Assembly (NCBI RefSeq): GCF_036924645.1
Contig: NZ_JAZHRX010000001.1
Coordinates: forward strand, 186,001 to 250,000
Length of the DNA: 64,000 nucleotides
Source: Bradyrhizobium sp. AZCC 2176
GTDB taxonomy: Bacteria; Pseudomonadota; Alphaproteobacteria; Rhizobiales; Xanthobacteraceae
Direction: 5' to 3'
The notes under the pieces were generated by a model that did no database searches, had not been told where the DNA came from, and saw only the letters and a list, made by a program, of their open reading frames with translations. This document shows, in pieces, positions 19,585 through 28,441 of this stretch. Position 1 is the stretch's first letter. Each line of letters opens with the position of its first letter. Both the position numbers and the translations under genes were made by a program.

Positions 19585-21096
19585 ATGAAAATCTTTCGTT
19601 TGGCAGTCACGGCGGCGGCGCTGCTGCTGTCGCTTCCGGCAACCGTTCAGGCCCAGACCACGCTGCGGATCGGGCTCGCCGAGGATCCTGACATCCTCGA
19701 CCCGACCATGGCGCGCACCTATGTCGGCCGCATCGTGTTCGCCTCGTTCTGCGACAAGCTGTTCGACATCGACGAAAAGCTCAACATCGTGCCGCAGCTC
19801 GCGCTGAGCCACGAGACGTCGGCCGACGGCAAGGAAGTCACCATCAAGCTCCGGCCCGGCGTCAAGTTTCACGACGGCGAGGCCTTCAACGCCGAGGCTG
19901 CAAAGTTTTCGCTGGAGCGGCACCTGACATTTCCGGGCTCATTCCGGAAACCGGAACTGGCAGCCGTCGACCATATCGATGTCGTCGATCCCCTCACCAT
20001 CAAGCTGACATTGAAGGCGCCCTATTCGCCCCTGGTCGCACAGCTCACCGATCGCGCCGGGATGATGGTGTCGCCCAAGGCAGCAAAGGAGGCCGGCGAC
20101 AAGTTTGGACTGCGCCCGGTCTGCGCCGGCCCCTACAAATTCGTCGAACGCGTGCAGCAGGACCGCATGGTGTTCGAGAAATTCGCCGATTACTGGAACA
20201 AGGACAATATCCATATCGACCGCATCGTCTATCTGCCGCTGGTGGATGCGACGGTTCGCCTGGCCAATCTGAAGTCCGGCGGCCTTGATCTGATCGAACG
20301 CCTGCTCGCGACCGACCTCAAGGAAGTGCAGTCGGACTCGAAGCTGAAATTGTCCAGCGCGATCGAGCTGGGCTATCAGGGCGTGACGTTGAACGTCGGC
20401 AAGGACAAGGCCAAGGGACCGCTCAGCCAGTCCGCCAAGGTGCGGCAGGCGCTCGACCTCTCGCTCGACCGCGACGCGATCAGCCAGGTGGTATCCAACG
20501 GCGAGTTCAAGCCCGGCAACCAGTGGGTCAACCCCGATCATCCCTATTATCAGAAGGCCTTTCCGATACCGAAGCGCGACGTCGCCAAGGCCAAGGCGCT
20601 GTTGAAGGAAGCCGGCGTCACCCCGCCGGTCAGCGTCGACTTCATGGTTTCGAAAGGCGCGGAAACCGAAGCGGCAGCACAGGTGATCCAGTCGATGGCA
20701 GCGGAAGCCGGCTTCGACATGAAGCTCAGGGTCACCGAGTTCGCGACGTCGCTGAAGCAGGCCGAAGCCGGAGAATACCAGGCCTATCTTTTGGCCTGGA
20801 GCGGCCGGATCGATCCGGACGGCAATTCCTACATCTTCCAGAAGACCGACGCGCCGCAGAACTACAGTGACTGGTCCAACAAGGAGGCCGACAAGGCGCT
20901 CGATGACGGCCGCCTTGTGACGGATCAGGCGCAGCGCAAGGCGATCTATGAGAAGCTGGCCAAGATCGTGCTCGAAGAGAAACCGCTCCTCTACATCTAC
21001 CACCGGCGCATCCTGATCGCGCATACCACCAAACTCGAGGGCTACAAGCAGATGCCGGACGGCCTGGTGCGCGTGGTCGGGCTGAAGCTGAAGTGA
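19585..21096 (+). CDS. ABC transporter substrate-binding protein, dipeptide/oligopeptide type (second system)
   Basis: A 503-residue periplasmic binding protein. MKIFRLAVTAAALLLSLPAT, ending in VQAQ, is a signal peptide. The mature start TTLRIGLAEDPDILDPTMAR and the motif IKLRPGVKFHDGEAFNAEAAKFSLER identify SBP_bac_5. A GGGGATGG site precedes the ATG. Together with the two ATPases upstream and two permeases downstream it makes a complete second system. It differs from the protein at 9182 throughout, so the two transporters probably take different ligands. Confidence 0.95.
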   Translation: MKIFRLAVTAAALLLSLPATVQAQTTLRIGLAEDPDILDPTMARTYVGRIVFASFCDKLFDIDEKLNIVPQLALSHETSADGKEVTIKLRPGVKFHDGEAFNAEAAKFSLERHLTFPGSFRKPELAAVDHIDVVDPLTIKLTLKAPYSPLVAQLTDRAGMMVSPKAAKEAGDKFGLRPVCAGPYKFVERVQQDRMVFEKFADYWNKDNIHIDRIVYLPLVDATVRLANLKSGGLDLIERLLATDLKEVQSDSKLKLSSAIELGYQGVTLNVGKDKAKGPLSQSAKVRQALDLSLDRDAISQVVSNGEFKPGNQWVNPDHPYYQKAFPIPKRDVAKAKALLKEAGVTPPVSVDFMVSKGAETEAAAQVIQSMAAEAGFDMKLRVTEFATSLKQAEAGEYQAYLLAWSGRIDPDGNSYIFQKTDAPQNYSDWSNKEADKALDDGRLVTDQAQRKAIYEKLAKIVLEEKPLLYIYHRRILIAHTTKLEGYKQMPDGLVRVVGLKLK

Positions 21097-21117
21097 GCGC
21101 TGCAAACAGATCCTCGC

Positions 21118-21228
21118 GTCCCGGACGCGCTGCAGCGCGAAGCGGTGCAACGCTGCGCCGGGACCAACTTCTCTCGCGTGGGTCCCGGTTCTGCGGCGCA
21201 CCGTTGCACGCTGCGCTGCGACCGGGAC
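21118..21228. repeat. Two tandem GTCCCGG...CCGGGAC palindromic repeats
   Basis: Two inverted repeats lie head to tail between the second binding-protein gene and its permease: GTCCCGG at 21118-21124 with CCGGGAC at 21158-21164, and GTCCCGG at 21182-21188 with CCGGGAC at 21222-21228. Their inner sequences (GCTGCAGCG, GTGCAACGCTGCGC) are themselves partly complementary. They may form stable hairpins that separate binding-protein and permease expression. The shape matches dispersed palindromic repeats I associate with Bradyrhizobium. Confidence 0.65.
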
Positions 21229-21240
21229 ACGGATGACACC

Positions 21241-22182
21241 ATGCTGAATTTCCTCGCGCGGCGCGTGATCCAGCTCATCCCGACGCTGTTCTTCGTGTCG
21301 GTACTGATCTTCTCGCTGCAGCAATTGCTGCCAGGTGATCCGGCGCTTGTCATGGCGGGCGAGGAACGCGACCCTGATGTCATCGCGCAGATCCGCCAGC
21401 AGTACCGGCTCGATCAGCCGGTGCCGGTGCAGTATGTCTATTGGGTCAAGGGCGTGCTGTCGGGCGATTTTGGCGAGTCGCTGCGCAACAAGGTGCCGGT
21501 GCGCGAGCTGATCGCGCAGAAACTGCCGGTGACAATGCAACTGGCGTCGATGGCGATCGTCATCGCCTTCCTGATCGGCATCCCCGCGGGAATCATCTCG
21601 GCGGTAAAGAAAGGCACGGCCTGGGACTATGGCGCCAATTTCTTCGCGCTGTGGGGAATCTCGACGCCCAACTTCTGGCTTGGCATCATGCTGATCTTCC
21701 TGTTCTCGATCAAGCTCGGCTGGCTGCCGGCGTCGGGCTATGTGCCGCTGACCGAGAACTGGCGCGCCAGCATCGCCTCCACCATCATGCCGGCTTTCGT
21801 GCTCGGCAATGCGATTGCCGCGATCCTGATGCGCCATACCCGCAGCGCCATGCTGCAGGTCTTGGAAAGCGATTACGTCCGCACCGCCCGCGCCAAGGGT
21901 CTCCTTGAGCGCTCAGTCATCCTCAAGCACGCCATGCGCAACGCGCTGACGCCGGTCATTACTCTTGGCGCGCTCGAACTCGGCACGCTGCTGTCCGGCG
22001 CGGTTCTGACCGAGCAGATCTTTTCAATTCCGGGCTTTGGCAAGCTGATCGTCGACGCGGTCTTCAACCGCGATTATGCGGTCGTTCAAGGCGTCGTACT
22101 GACGACGGCGACGATCTACATCACACTCAATCTCATAGCCGATATCGCCTATGTCCTCGTCAATCCGCGGCTGAGGGCTTGA
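21241..22182 (+). CDS. Peptide ABC transporter permease, DppB-like (second system)
   Basis: A 313-residue permease. The ATG at 21241 is chosen because MLNFLARRVIQLIPTLFFVSVL is the standard family N-terminus; the open frame to 21145 runs through palindromic repeat DNA and is not credible. The cytoplasmic loop DYVRTARAKGLLERSVILKHAMRN is the EAA motif, and the C-terminus IADIAYVLVNPRLR is typical. The repeats in its 5' leader could attenuate expression. The partner permease starts four bases after its stop. Confidence 0.93.
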   Translation: MLNFLARRVIQLIPTLFFVSVLIFSLQQLLPGDPALVMAGEERDPDVIAQIRQQYRLDQPVPVQYVYWVKGVLSGDFGESLRNKVPVRELIAQKLPVTMQLASMAIVIAFLIGIPAGIISAVKKGTAWDYGANFFALWGISTPNFWLGIMLIFLFSIKLGWLPASGYVPLTENWRASIASTIMPAFVLGNAIAAILMRHTRSAMLQVLESDYVRTARAKGLLERSVILKHAMRNALTPVITLGALELGTLLSGAVLTEQIFSIPGFGKLIVDAVFNRDYAVVQGVVLTTATIYITLNLIADIAYVLVNPRLRA

Positions 22183-22185
22183 GCC

Positions 22186-23073
22186 ATGACCGACACGGCC
22201 CTCGGCACGATCAGGATGACCGCTTCCGACGAACTGGAGAGCCCGGCGCGGCGCGCGCTGCGGCGTCTGTTCAAGCGCAAGGGCGCGGTGGCGGGCCTTG
22301 TCGTGATCGCAGCCTTCATCCTGCTCGCGCTGTTTGCACCTCTGATCTCGCCTTACGAGCCGATCGCGACGAGTTGGTCGCTGGTACGCAAGCCGCCTTC
22401 CGCCCTGCATTGGTTCGGAACCGACGAGCTGGGCCGCGACATTCTTGCGCGTGTGATCTACGGCGCGCGGGCTTCGCTCTTGGCCGGCGCAATCTCGGTC
22501 GGGATCGCGCTTTCGATCGGCGTGCCGCTCGGCCTGTTGTCGGGCTACCGCGGCGGCTTCATCGACGCGCTGATCAGCCGCATCACCGATGCGATGCTGG
22601 CCTGCCCGTTTCTGATCCTCGCGATTGCGCTGGCCGCATTCCTAGGCCCCAGCCTCGGCAATGCCATGATCGCAATCGGCATATCGGCGACGCCGATCTT
22701 CGTGCGGCTGACCCGCGGCCAGGTGATGAGCGTCAAGGTCGAGGACTATGTCGAGGCCGCGCGCGCGATGGGTAATCCGCGCTGGCGCATCGCGCTGTTT
22801 CACATCCTGCCCAACATCATGCCGGCGCTATTGGTGCAGGCGACGCTGTCGATTGCGGCTGCGATCATTGCAGAGGCCGCGCTGTCCTTTCTCGGCCTTG
22901 GCCAGCAGCCGCCGGCGCCATCCTGGGGCAGCATGCTCAATGCCGCGCAACGCTTTCTCACCAACGCGCCCTGGATGGCGGTCTGGCCGGGCCTCGCGAT
23001 CTTCCTCGTGGTGCTGTCGTTCAATCTGGTCGGCGACGGCCTGCGCGACGCGCTGGACCCGAGGGAGCGGTAG
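22186..23073 (+). CDS. Peptide ABC transporter permease, DppC-like (second system)
   Basis: A 295-residue permease closing the second transporter operon. After a short cytoplasmic N-terminus comes the helix GAVAGLVVIAAFILLALFAP, then the DppC core signature HWFGTDELGRDILARVIYGAR and the EAA loop DYVEAARAMGNPRWRIALFHILPN. The C-terminus LVGDGLRDALDPRER is as expected. A palindromic repeat at 23086-23160 follows the stop codon and probably ends or stabilises the transcript. Confidence 0.95.
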   Translation: MTDTALGTIRMTASDELESPARRALRRLFKRKGAVAGLVVIAAFILLALFAPLISPYEPIATSWSLVRKPPSALHWFGTDELGRDILARVIYGARASLLAGAISVGIALSIGVPLGLLSGYRGGFIDALISRITDAMLACPFLILAIALAAFLGPSLGNAMIAIGISATPIFVRLTRGQVMSVKVEDYVEAARAMGNPRWRIALFHILPNIMPALLVQATLSIAAAIIAEAALSFLGLGQQPPAPSWGSMLNAAQRFLTNAPWMAVWPGLAIFLVVLSFNLVGDGLRDALDPRER

Positions 23074-23085
23074 CCGCCGGAGCCG

Positions 23086-23160
23086 TCATTGCGAGCAGCG
23101 AAGCAATCCATCGCGCCGCAGGAAAGGTGGACTGCTTCGTCGCTTCGCTCCTCGCAATGA
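23086..23160. repeat. Inverted repeat of the TCATTGCGAG...CTCGCAATGA family
   Basis: The left arm (23086-23110, TCATTGCGAGCAGCGAAGCAATCCA) and right arm (23128-23160) are imperfectly complementary over about 25 bases, around a short GC-rich centre. It lies between the convergent second transporter operon and the gene at 23178, where it can serve as a two-way transcript-end hairpin. From memory this is an abundant repeat in Bradyrhizobium and Rhodopseudomonas. A fragment of the same family (GTCATTGCGAGCCA) sits at about 61530. Confidence 0.7.
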
Positions 23161-23177
23161 TGGGCAATTCGCAGCCG

Positions 23178-23921
23178 CTAAATCACCACTTCCCGCAGCA
23201 CTCTCCGGCAATCCATCTCGTATTCGAGATCGATCACCGGCGGCCGCGCGAAATGCCAGGTCAGGCCCGAATGCGCGGCGCCACGGCGAATCAGCGCATC
23301 GGCAAAGACGTGGTGAAAATCGTGGATGGTGTAGGTCTGCACATCGGTCGCATCCTTCCAGCCAAAGCCAAACTCGCCCATGCGCCGCTCCATCACGCTC
23401 GCGACATAACGGACTTTCTCCGCAATGCCCTCCGGACTCGTGTCGCGATAGCGCACCGTCCGCTCCGCATAGCTCGCGTTGCCTTCCTGCGATTCACCGC
23501 TGCCAGCGATGATGAAACTCGGCGCCGTGCCCTGGCTCGGCCGCGTGAACGAAAACGCATGGAACGAAGGCTCGGCCGGCGGGTCGATCTCCGGACAGAC
23601 ATTGCTGCGCGCGACCGGATTGGTCTTGCCGTCATAGATACCCCACTCCGCCAGCGTCTTGACGTAGTGCAGGTTGAAGTTGCGAAATCCCTTGTCAGTG
23701 AAGGCGGCCGGCGAGCGCAGCTCGCAGGCGCAGAACGATGTGAGCGGCCTTCCCGCCGCCTGAATGTAGTTTGCGATTTGCGCGAATCCCTCGGCCAGCG
23801 GCACCCATTTGTCGAACCGCACCCGCTCGATCTCGTATCCGGGATCGGCGGCCACCCCGCCGGAATACTGAAACACGGCCGGAATGAAGCGGTAGTTGCC
23901 AGCGGCAAAGTCGCTCGTCAT
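23178..23921 (-). CDS. Conserved protein, possibly RidA/aminomuconate-deaminase-like
   Basis: A 247-residue cytoplasmic protein without signal peptide or membrane segments. The second half (GSGESQEGNASYAERTVRYR..., VRYVASVMERRMGEFGFGWKDATDVQTYTIHD) has the spacing of RidA/YjgF proteins, in which a GQ-type strand is followed by a helix and a VxxYxxD strand, but it is longer than classical RidA (about 130). The first half holds a Cys-containing segment (SFCACELRSPAAFTDKGFRNFN). I recall similar bradyrhizobial proteins being annotated as 2-aminomuconate-deaminase-like. ATG 23921 has GGGAG six bases upstream. Its neighbours give no pathway, and the function remains open. Confidence 0.6.
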   Translation of the reverse strand: MTSDFAAGNYRFIPAVFQYSGGVAADPGYEIERVRFDKWVPLAEGFAQIANYIQAAGRPLTSFCACELRSPAAFTDKGFRNFNLHYVKTLAEWGIYDGKTNPVARSNVCPEIDPPAEPSFHAFSFTRPSQGTAPSFIIAGSGESQEGNASYAERTVRYRDTSPEGIAEKVRYVASVMERRMGEFGFGWKDATDVQTYTIHDFHHVFADALIRRGAAHSGLTWHFARPPVIDLEYEMDCRRVLREVVI

Positions 23922-23996
23922 GTTGGCTCCCTGTTTTTTTCTTTCCTAGCATGGAGCGCCGCCGGCGTCGCCCAGCTGCGTGATCCCCGGGCACAC

Positions 23997-24029
23997 AAAA
24001 GCGACGGCAGCGGTGTCCGCTGCCGTCGC
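23997..24029 (-). terminator. Rho-independent terminator of the RND efflux operon
   Basis: A perfect 13-bp stem, GCGACGGCAGCGG (24001-24013) with CCGCTGCCGTCGC (24017-24029), closes over a three-base loop. Read on the minus strand it is followed by TTTT (complement of AAAA at 23997-24000). It lies 25 bases beyond the stop codon of the RND transporter gene and is the clearest intrinsic terminator in the window. Confidence 0.9.
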
Positions 24030-24054
24030 CCGTAACTTCTACCTCTGGAAAGAC

Positions 24055-27000
24055 TCAAGTCGGCCTGAGCGCCTTCCCTCCGAGATCGAAATCGGCGATC
24101 TCCTTGGTCCGCTGCGAACCGGCTTTGGCCTGATGGTCGGTGGCCAGCCAGACATAGACCGCCGGCAGCACAAACAGCGTGAACAGCGTGCCGATCGACA
24201 TGCCCGCGACCACCACGAGACCGATCGAGAAGCGGCTCGCCGCGCCCGCGCCCGTTGCTGTCAGCAGCGGGATCAGGCCGGTGACCATCGCCGCCGTCGT
24301 CATCAGGATCGGACGCAGCCGGATGCGGGCCGCCATTTCGATCGCCGAACGCTTGTCGAGACCTTCGTTGAGCTGCAATTCGTTGGCAAACTCGACCATC
24401 AGAATGCCGTGCTTGGTGATAAGGCCGACCAGCGTCAGCAACCCGACCTGGGTATAGATGTTGATGGTGGCCACGCCGAAGAACAGCGGGATCAACGCAC
24501 CGACGATCGCCATGGGAACGCTGATCATGATCACCAGCGGATCCCGCAAGCTTTCGAACTGCGCCGCCAGCACCAGGAAGATGATGATCAGCGCGAAGCC
24601 GAAGGTGATCGCGAGTTGGTTGCCTTCCTGCACATATTGGCGGGAATCGGCCAGATAGTCGTGGCCGAAACCGGCGGGCAACTTTTTCGCTTCACCCTCC
24701 AGGAACTCCACCGCCTGCCCAACAGTTACACCCGGCATCGGCACCGCCTGGAAGGTCGCGGAGTTGAGCTGATTATAATGCGTCAGCGAATTCGGATCGG
24801 TAGCGGTCTCGATCGACACGATGGTCGAAAGCGGCACCAGCTGCCCGGTATTGGTCGGGACGTAGTAGCCGCCGAGCGATTCCGGCGACAGCCGCTTGTC
24901 CCGCGACACCTGCGGGATGACCTGATACGAACGTCCCTCGAGATTGAAGCGATTGACGTAATTGCCGCCCAGCAGCGTCTGCAAGGTGGCGCCGACCTGC
25001 GACATGTTGATGCCGAGATCACTCGCCTTGGAACGGTCGATGGAGACGCGCACCACCGGCTGGTTGAACTCGAGATCGCTGTCGGACACGATGAACAGCC
25101 CGCTCTTGCGCGCGGCGTCTTTCAGCTTCGCCATCTCGTCATAAACGGCCCGGAAGCCGGCGGTGGAATTGATCACCATCTGTATCGGCAGCCCGCCGGG
25201 TCCGCCCGGGAGCGGCGGCAGGTTGAACGCGAACGCCTGGACGCCTTCGATCTTGCTGATCTCCGCCTGCACCAGCGGCTTCAGTTTGATCGAGGAACGC
25301 TCGCGCTCATCCCACGGCTTGAGCAGCATGCCGGCAATGCCGCCCTGCGGGCCGGTGATGCCGTTCAGGACGAAGCGCAGGTCGGTTTCCGGAAATTTGG
25401 CAAATGCCTTGTCGAGCTTGTCGCCGTAGAAGTCGACATAGTCGATGTTGGCGTATTTCGGCGCCTTGGTCACCGAGAACACGATGCCCTGGTCCTCTTC
25501 GGGCGCGAGTTCCTTGGAAGTGTTCATATAGAGGAAGCCGACCAGACCGAGGATCGTCAGCGCGAACAGCCCGGTGATCGGACGGTAGTCGAGCGAGCGG
25601 TCGAGCTGACGTCCGTACCAGCGCGTCATCGCGCCGAACACCCGGTTGACCAGCCTGGAGAATCGCCCCTCGTCCGCGCTCTTCAGGAGGACCGAGCACA
25701 TCATCGGCGACAGCGTCAGCGCGATCACGCCGGAAACGATCACGGAACCCGCGAGCGTGAAGGCGAATTCGCGGAACAGCGAACCGGTCAGGCCACCGAG
25801 GAAGCCGATCGGCGCATACACCGCCGCCAGCGTGATCGTCATCGAGATCACGGGGCCGACGATTTCGCGCGCGCCCTGCAGTGACGCTTGCACCGGGGTT
25901 TTTCCCTCCTCCAGATGACGGTGGATGTTCTCGACCACCACGATGGCGTCGTCGACCACGAGCCCGATCGCGAGCACCATCGCCAGCAGCGTCAGCAGGT
26001 TGAAGCTAAAGCCCATCGCCAGCATCAGGCTGCAAACGCCGATCAGCGACAGTGGAATCGTAACCACGGGAATGATGACCGAGCGGAACGAGGCCAGGAA
26101 CAGGAAGATCACGACCACGACGATCAGCACGGCCTCGATCAGCGTGTTCTTCACCTCGTCGATCGATGACTGAATGAACTTGGTGGAATCGTAGGCCACC
26201 TTCATCTTCATCGATGGCGGCAGGTTGCGTTCCAGCTCCGGAAACAGCGCGCGCACGCCCTTGACCAGCGTCAGCGGATTGCCTTGCGGGGTCGCCTGCA
26301 CGCCGATGAAGATCGCGCGCTCGCCGCTGAACGCGACGCTCGCGTCGGTGCTTTGGGCAGCAAGTTCGACGGTCGCGATATCCTCGACCCGCACGAAGCC
26401 GCCGTCCTTGGATTTGACGATCATCTTCTTGAACTGATCGAGGTTCCGAAGGTCGGTATTGGTCTGGACGTTCGAGACGATAAAATAGCCCTTGGACTGA
26501 CCGGCCGCTGCCTGGAAGTTGTTGGCGGCGATCGCCGCGGAAACATCGCTCGGCGACACGCCGCGGCCCGCCATTCGTATCGGATCGAGCCACAGCCGCA
26601 TCGCAAAAGTCTGGCCGCCGAGAATGTCGGCCGACGCCACACCATCGACCGTCGACAGCACCGGCTGCACCACGCGTGTCAGATAGTCTGAAATCGCCGA
26701 CCCCGAGAGTTCTTCGCTGGAGAAGCCCAGATACATCACGGCCGTGGTTTGGCCGGTCGTCTTGGTTATGACCGGGTCGTTCGATTCCTTCGGGATCAGG
26801 TATTTGACCGAGTTCACCTTGGCGAGAACTTCGGTCAGCGCCTGATTCGGATCGAAATTCAGCTTGATGTAGACCTGGATCGTGCTGGTACCCTGCACGG
26901 ACGACGAGGTGATGTAGTCGACGCCCTCGGCGGAGGCGACCGCCTGCTCGATCGGCGTGGTGATGAAGCCCTGAATGAGGTTGGCCGACGCGCCCGGATA

Positions 27001-27150
27001 AGAGGTGGTGATGTTGACCAGCGTGTTCGACAGCTTCGGATATTGCCGGATCGGCAATACGCTGGCGGCCCTGAGACCGATCAGGAGGATCAGCAGGCTG
27101 ACGACGACCGAGAGGACCGGACGCTTGATGAAAATATCGGTTAAGGCCAT
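24055..27150 (-). CDS. RND multidrug efflux transporter, AcrB/HAE1-like inner-membrane pump
   Basis: A 1031-residue proton-driven efflux pump. The N-terminus MALTDIFIKRPVLSVVVSLL is the usual first helix. Two large periplasmic loops alternate with two groups of helices, and GLVVDDAIVVVENIHRH carries the paired Asp residues in TM4 needed for proton relay. The length matches AcrB (about 1045). It follows the membrane-fusion gene by 96 bases that contain a hairpin, and a strong terminator closes the operon. No outer-membrane TolC-like gene is next to it, so the pump must borrow one. Substrates cannot be read from the sequence. Confidence 0.96.
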   Translation of the reverse strand: MALTDIFIKRPVLSVVVSLLILLIGLRAASVLPIRQYPKLSNTLVNITTSYPGASANLIQGFITTPIEQAVASAEGVDYITSSSVQGTSTIQVYIKLNFDPNQALTEVLAKVNSVKYLIPKESNDPVITKTTGQTTAVMYLGFSSEELSGSAISDYLTRVVQPVLSTVDGVASADILGGQTFAMRLWLDPIRMAGRGVSPSDVSAAIAANNFQAAAGQSKGYFIVSNVQTNTDLRNLDQFKKMIVKSKDGGFVRVEDIATVELAAQSTDASVAFSGERAIFIGVQATPQGNPLTLVKGVRALFPELERNLPPSMKMKVAYDSTKFIQSSIDEVKNTLIEAVLIVVVVIFLFLASFRSVIIPVVTIPLSLIGVCSLMLAMGFSFNLLTLLAMVLAIGLVVDDAIVVVENIHRHLEEGKTPVQASLQGAREIVGPVISMTITLAAVYAPIGFLGGLTGSLFREFAFTLAGSVIVSGVIALTLSPMMCSVLLKSADEGRFSRLVNRVFGAMTRWYGRQLDRSLDYRPITGLFALTILGLVGFLYMNTSKELAPEEDQGIVFSVTKAPKYANIDYVDFYGDKLDKAFAKFPETDLRFVLNGITGPQGGIAGMLLKPWDERERSSIKLKPLVQAEISKIEGVQAFAFNLPPLPGGPGGLPIQMVINSTAGFRAVYDEMAKLKDAARKSGLFIVSDSDLEFNQPVVRVSIDRSKASDLGINMSQVGATLQTLLGGNYVNRFNLEGRSYQVIPQVSRDKRLSPESLGGYYVPTNTGQLVPLSTIVSIETATDPNSLTHYNQLNSATFQAVPMPGVTVGQAVEFLEGEAKKLPAGFGHDYLADSRQYVQEGNQLAITFGFALIIIFLVLAAQFESLRDPLVIMISVPMAIVGALIPLFFGVATINIYTQVGLLTLVGLITKHGILMVEFANELQLNEGLDKRSAIEMAARIRLRPILMTTAAMVTGLIPLLTATGAGAASRFSIGLVVVAGMSIGTLFTLFVLPAVYVWLATDHQAKAGSQRTKEIADFDLGGKALRPT

Positions 27151-27219
27151 CGCAAAATTATCCCGCTGAGTTCAGCATTTTTCGGGCGCGGTCAAGACCG
27201 CTGCCCGTCTTTCGTGAGC

Positions 27220-27238
27220 GCGGCCCCTTTGGGGCCGC
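27220..27238. repeat. Short perfect hairpin between membrane-fusion and RND genes
   Basis: GCGGCCCC (27220-27227) and GGGGCCGC (27231-27238) form an 8-bp perfect stem with a TTT loop, eight bases downstream of the membrane-fusion stop codon. No T-run follows on the minus strand, so it is more likely an intercistronic stabilising or pausing hairpin than a full terminator. Confidence 0.55.
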
Positions 27239-27246
27239 ATCACGTG

Positions 27247-28440
27247 TCAGTAGCGCGGCGGCTTCGCCGGAATTGGCGGCACCGCATCGTTCGAGATCGT
27301 CACGGCCGCTCCCGATTGCAGCTTGAGCTGGCCCACGGCCACGACACGGTCACCATCCTTCAACCCTTTGAGGATTTCGGCGCGTCCACCGATACGGTTG
27401 CCGGTCTGCACGAAGGTCCGCGTCACCGTGAGGCTGGTCTTGCCGTCCTCTTCCTTCTTCTCGTTGATGAGGTAGACCGAGTCGCCATAGAGCGTGTAGT
27501 CGACCGCAGTTTCGGGCACGGTGATGACCGGCGGCTTGTCCGGCAGCACCACGGTGGTGGTCACGAACATGCCGGGCTTGAGGATCTTGTCCGGATTCTG
27601 GATCGTTGCCTGCACGCGGATGTTGCGCGTCTCGGTCGCGATCTGCGGCTCGATGGTGGTGATCTTGCCCTCGAAGCTACGGCCCGGATAGGCATCGACC
27701 GCGATGCGAACGATCTGGCCGACCTTGAGCTGGCCGGAATCCTTTTCCGTCACGGTGAAGTTCGCATACAGCGCCGACAGATCGGTCAGCGAGACGATCT
27801 GCGTGCCTGCCGTGAGATATTGTCCAACCTCGACCTTGCGAACGCCGAGTTCGCCATCGAACGGCGCCCGCACCAGCTTCTGCGAGATGATGGCTTCCGT
27901 TTTTGCGATGCCGGCGCTGGCCTGATCGAACGCGGCCTGCGCGGAATCCACCGTCGCCTGCGGCCCGAACTGGCGTTCAGCCAGTTGCTTGGCGCGATCC
28001 AGCGAAAGCTGCGCCACCCGCTGCTGCGCCTTATAGTTTGCGAGGTCGCCCTGCTCCGGACCGTCGAACATCTGCACCAGCGGCGTGCCCGCCTTCACGC
28101 TTGCACCAGCGGTAAATTGGATGTCGGTGATGCGGCCGTTCACGTCGGAAGTGACGTTGACCTGATGCACGGCGGCGAGATCACCGACCGCGGTCAGGAG
28201 GTTCGGAATGGTCTCGGACTTCGCCGTGGCAACGTTGACGCTCATCGCCGGCGGCTTGTTGTTCGCGAAGAACTGCGCGATCATCTTGCCGCGGAAGTAA
28301 TTGAACCAGACGAGGCCACCGACCAGCAAGGCCAGCAGCAGCCCCACGACCATGAACCAGCGCACCAACCGGACCGGCCGCTTGTGCGGCTTGTCGGAAA
28401 TCGGCTTGCCCGAAATTTTGGGTTCAGTCACGATGTTCAT
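27247..28440 (-). CDS. RND efflux periplasmic adaptor (membrane-fusion protein, AcrA/MdtA-like)
   Basis: A 397-residue adaptor that links the inner-membrane pump to an outer-membrane channel. A cytoplasmic N-terminal stretch is followed by one membrane anchor (FMVVGLLLALLVGGLVWFNYF, residues about 28-48), then a biotinyl-lipoyl-like domain, a helical hairpin (KAQQRVAQLSLDRAKQLAERQ...) and a beta-barrel domain (TVTEKDSGQLKVGQIVRI). No lipobox Cys is present, so it is held by the helix. ATG 28440 is preferred; the frame extends to GTG 28449 inside the tetR gene. The tetR stop codon (28442-28444) lies one base before this start, which indicates coupled translation. Confidence 0.94.
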   Translation of the reverse strand: MNIVTEPKISGKPISDKPHKRPVRLVRWFMVVGLLLALLVGGLVWFNYFRGKMIAQFFANNKPPAMSVNVATAKSETIPNLLTAVGDLAAVHQVNVTSDVNGRITDIQFTAGASVKAGTPLVQMFDGPEQGDLANYKAQQRVAQLSLDRAKQLAERQFGPQATVDSAQAAFDQASAGIAKTEAIISQKLVRAPFDGELGVRKVEVGQYLTAGTQIVSLTDLSALYANFTVTEKDSGQLKVGQIVRIAVDAYPGRSFEGKITTIEPQIATETRNIRVQATIQNPDKILKPGMFVTTTVVLPDKPPVITVPETAVDYTLYGDSVYLINEKKEEDGKTSLTVTRTFVQTGNRIGGRAEILKGLKDGDRVVAVGQLKLQSGAAVTISNDAVPPIPAKPPRY

Positions 28441-28441
28441 G

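Noticed and set aside
19939..21837. 632-codon open frame on the minus strand
   Set aside because: It lies antisense to a binding-protein gene and a permease gene with clear family motifs; it is Arg/His/Asp-rich and domain-free, as expected of a GC-codon shadow.
23980..25884. 634-codon open frame on the plus strand
   Set aside because: It is antisense to the RND pump gene, whose family motifs are unmistakable; the frame has low-complexity Arg/Asp/Gln composition.
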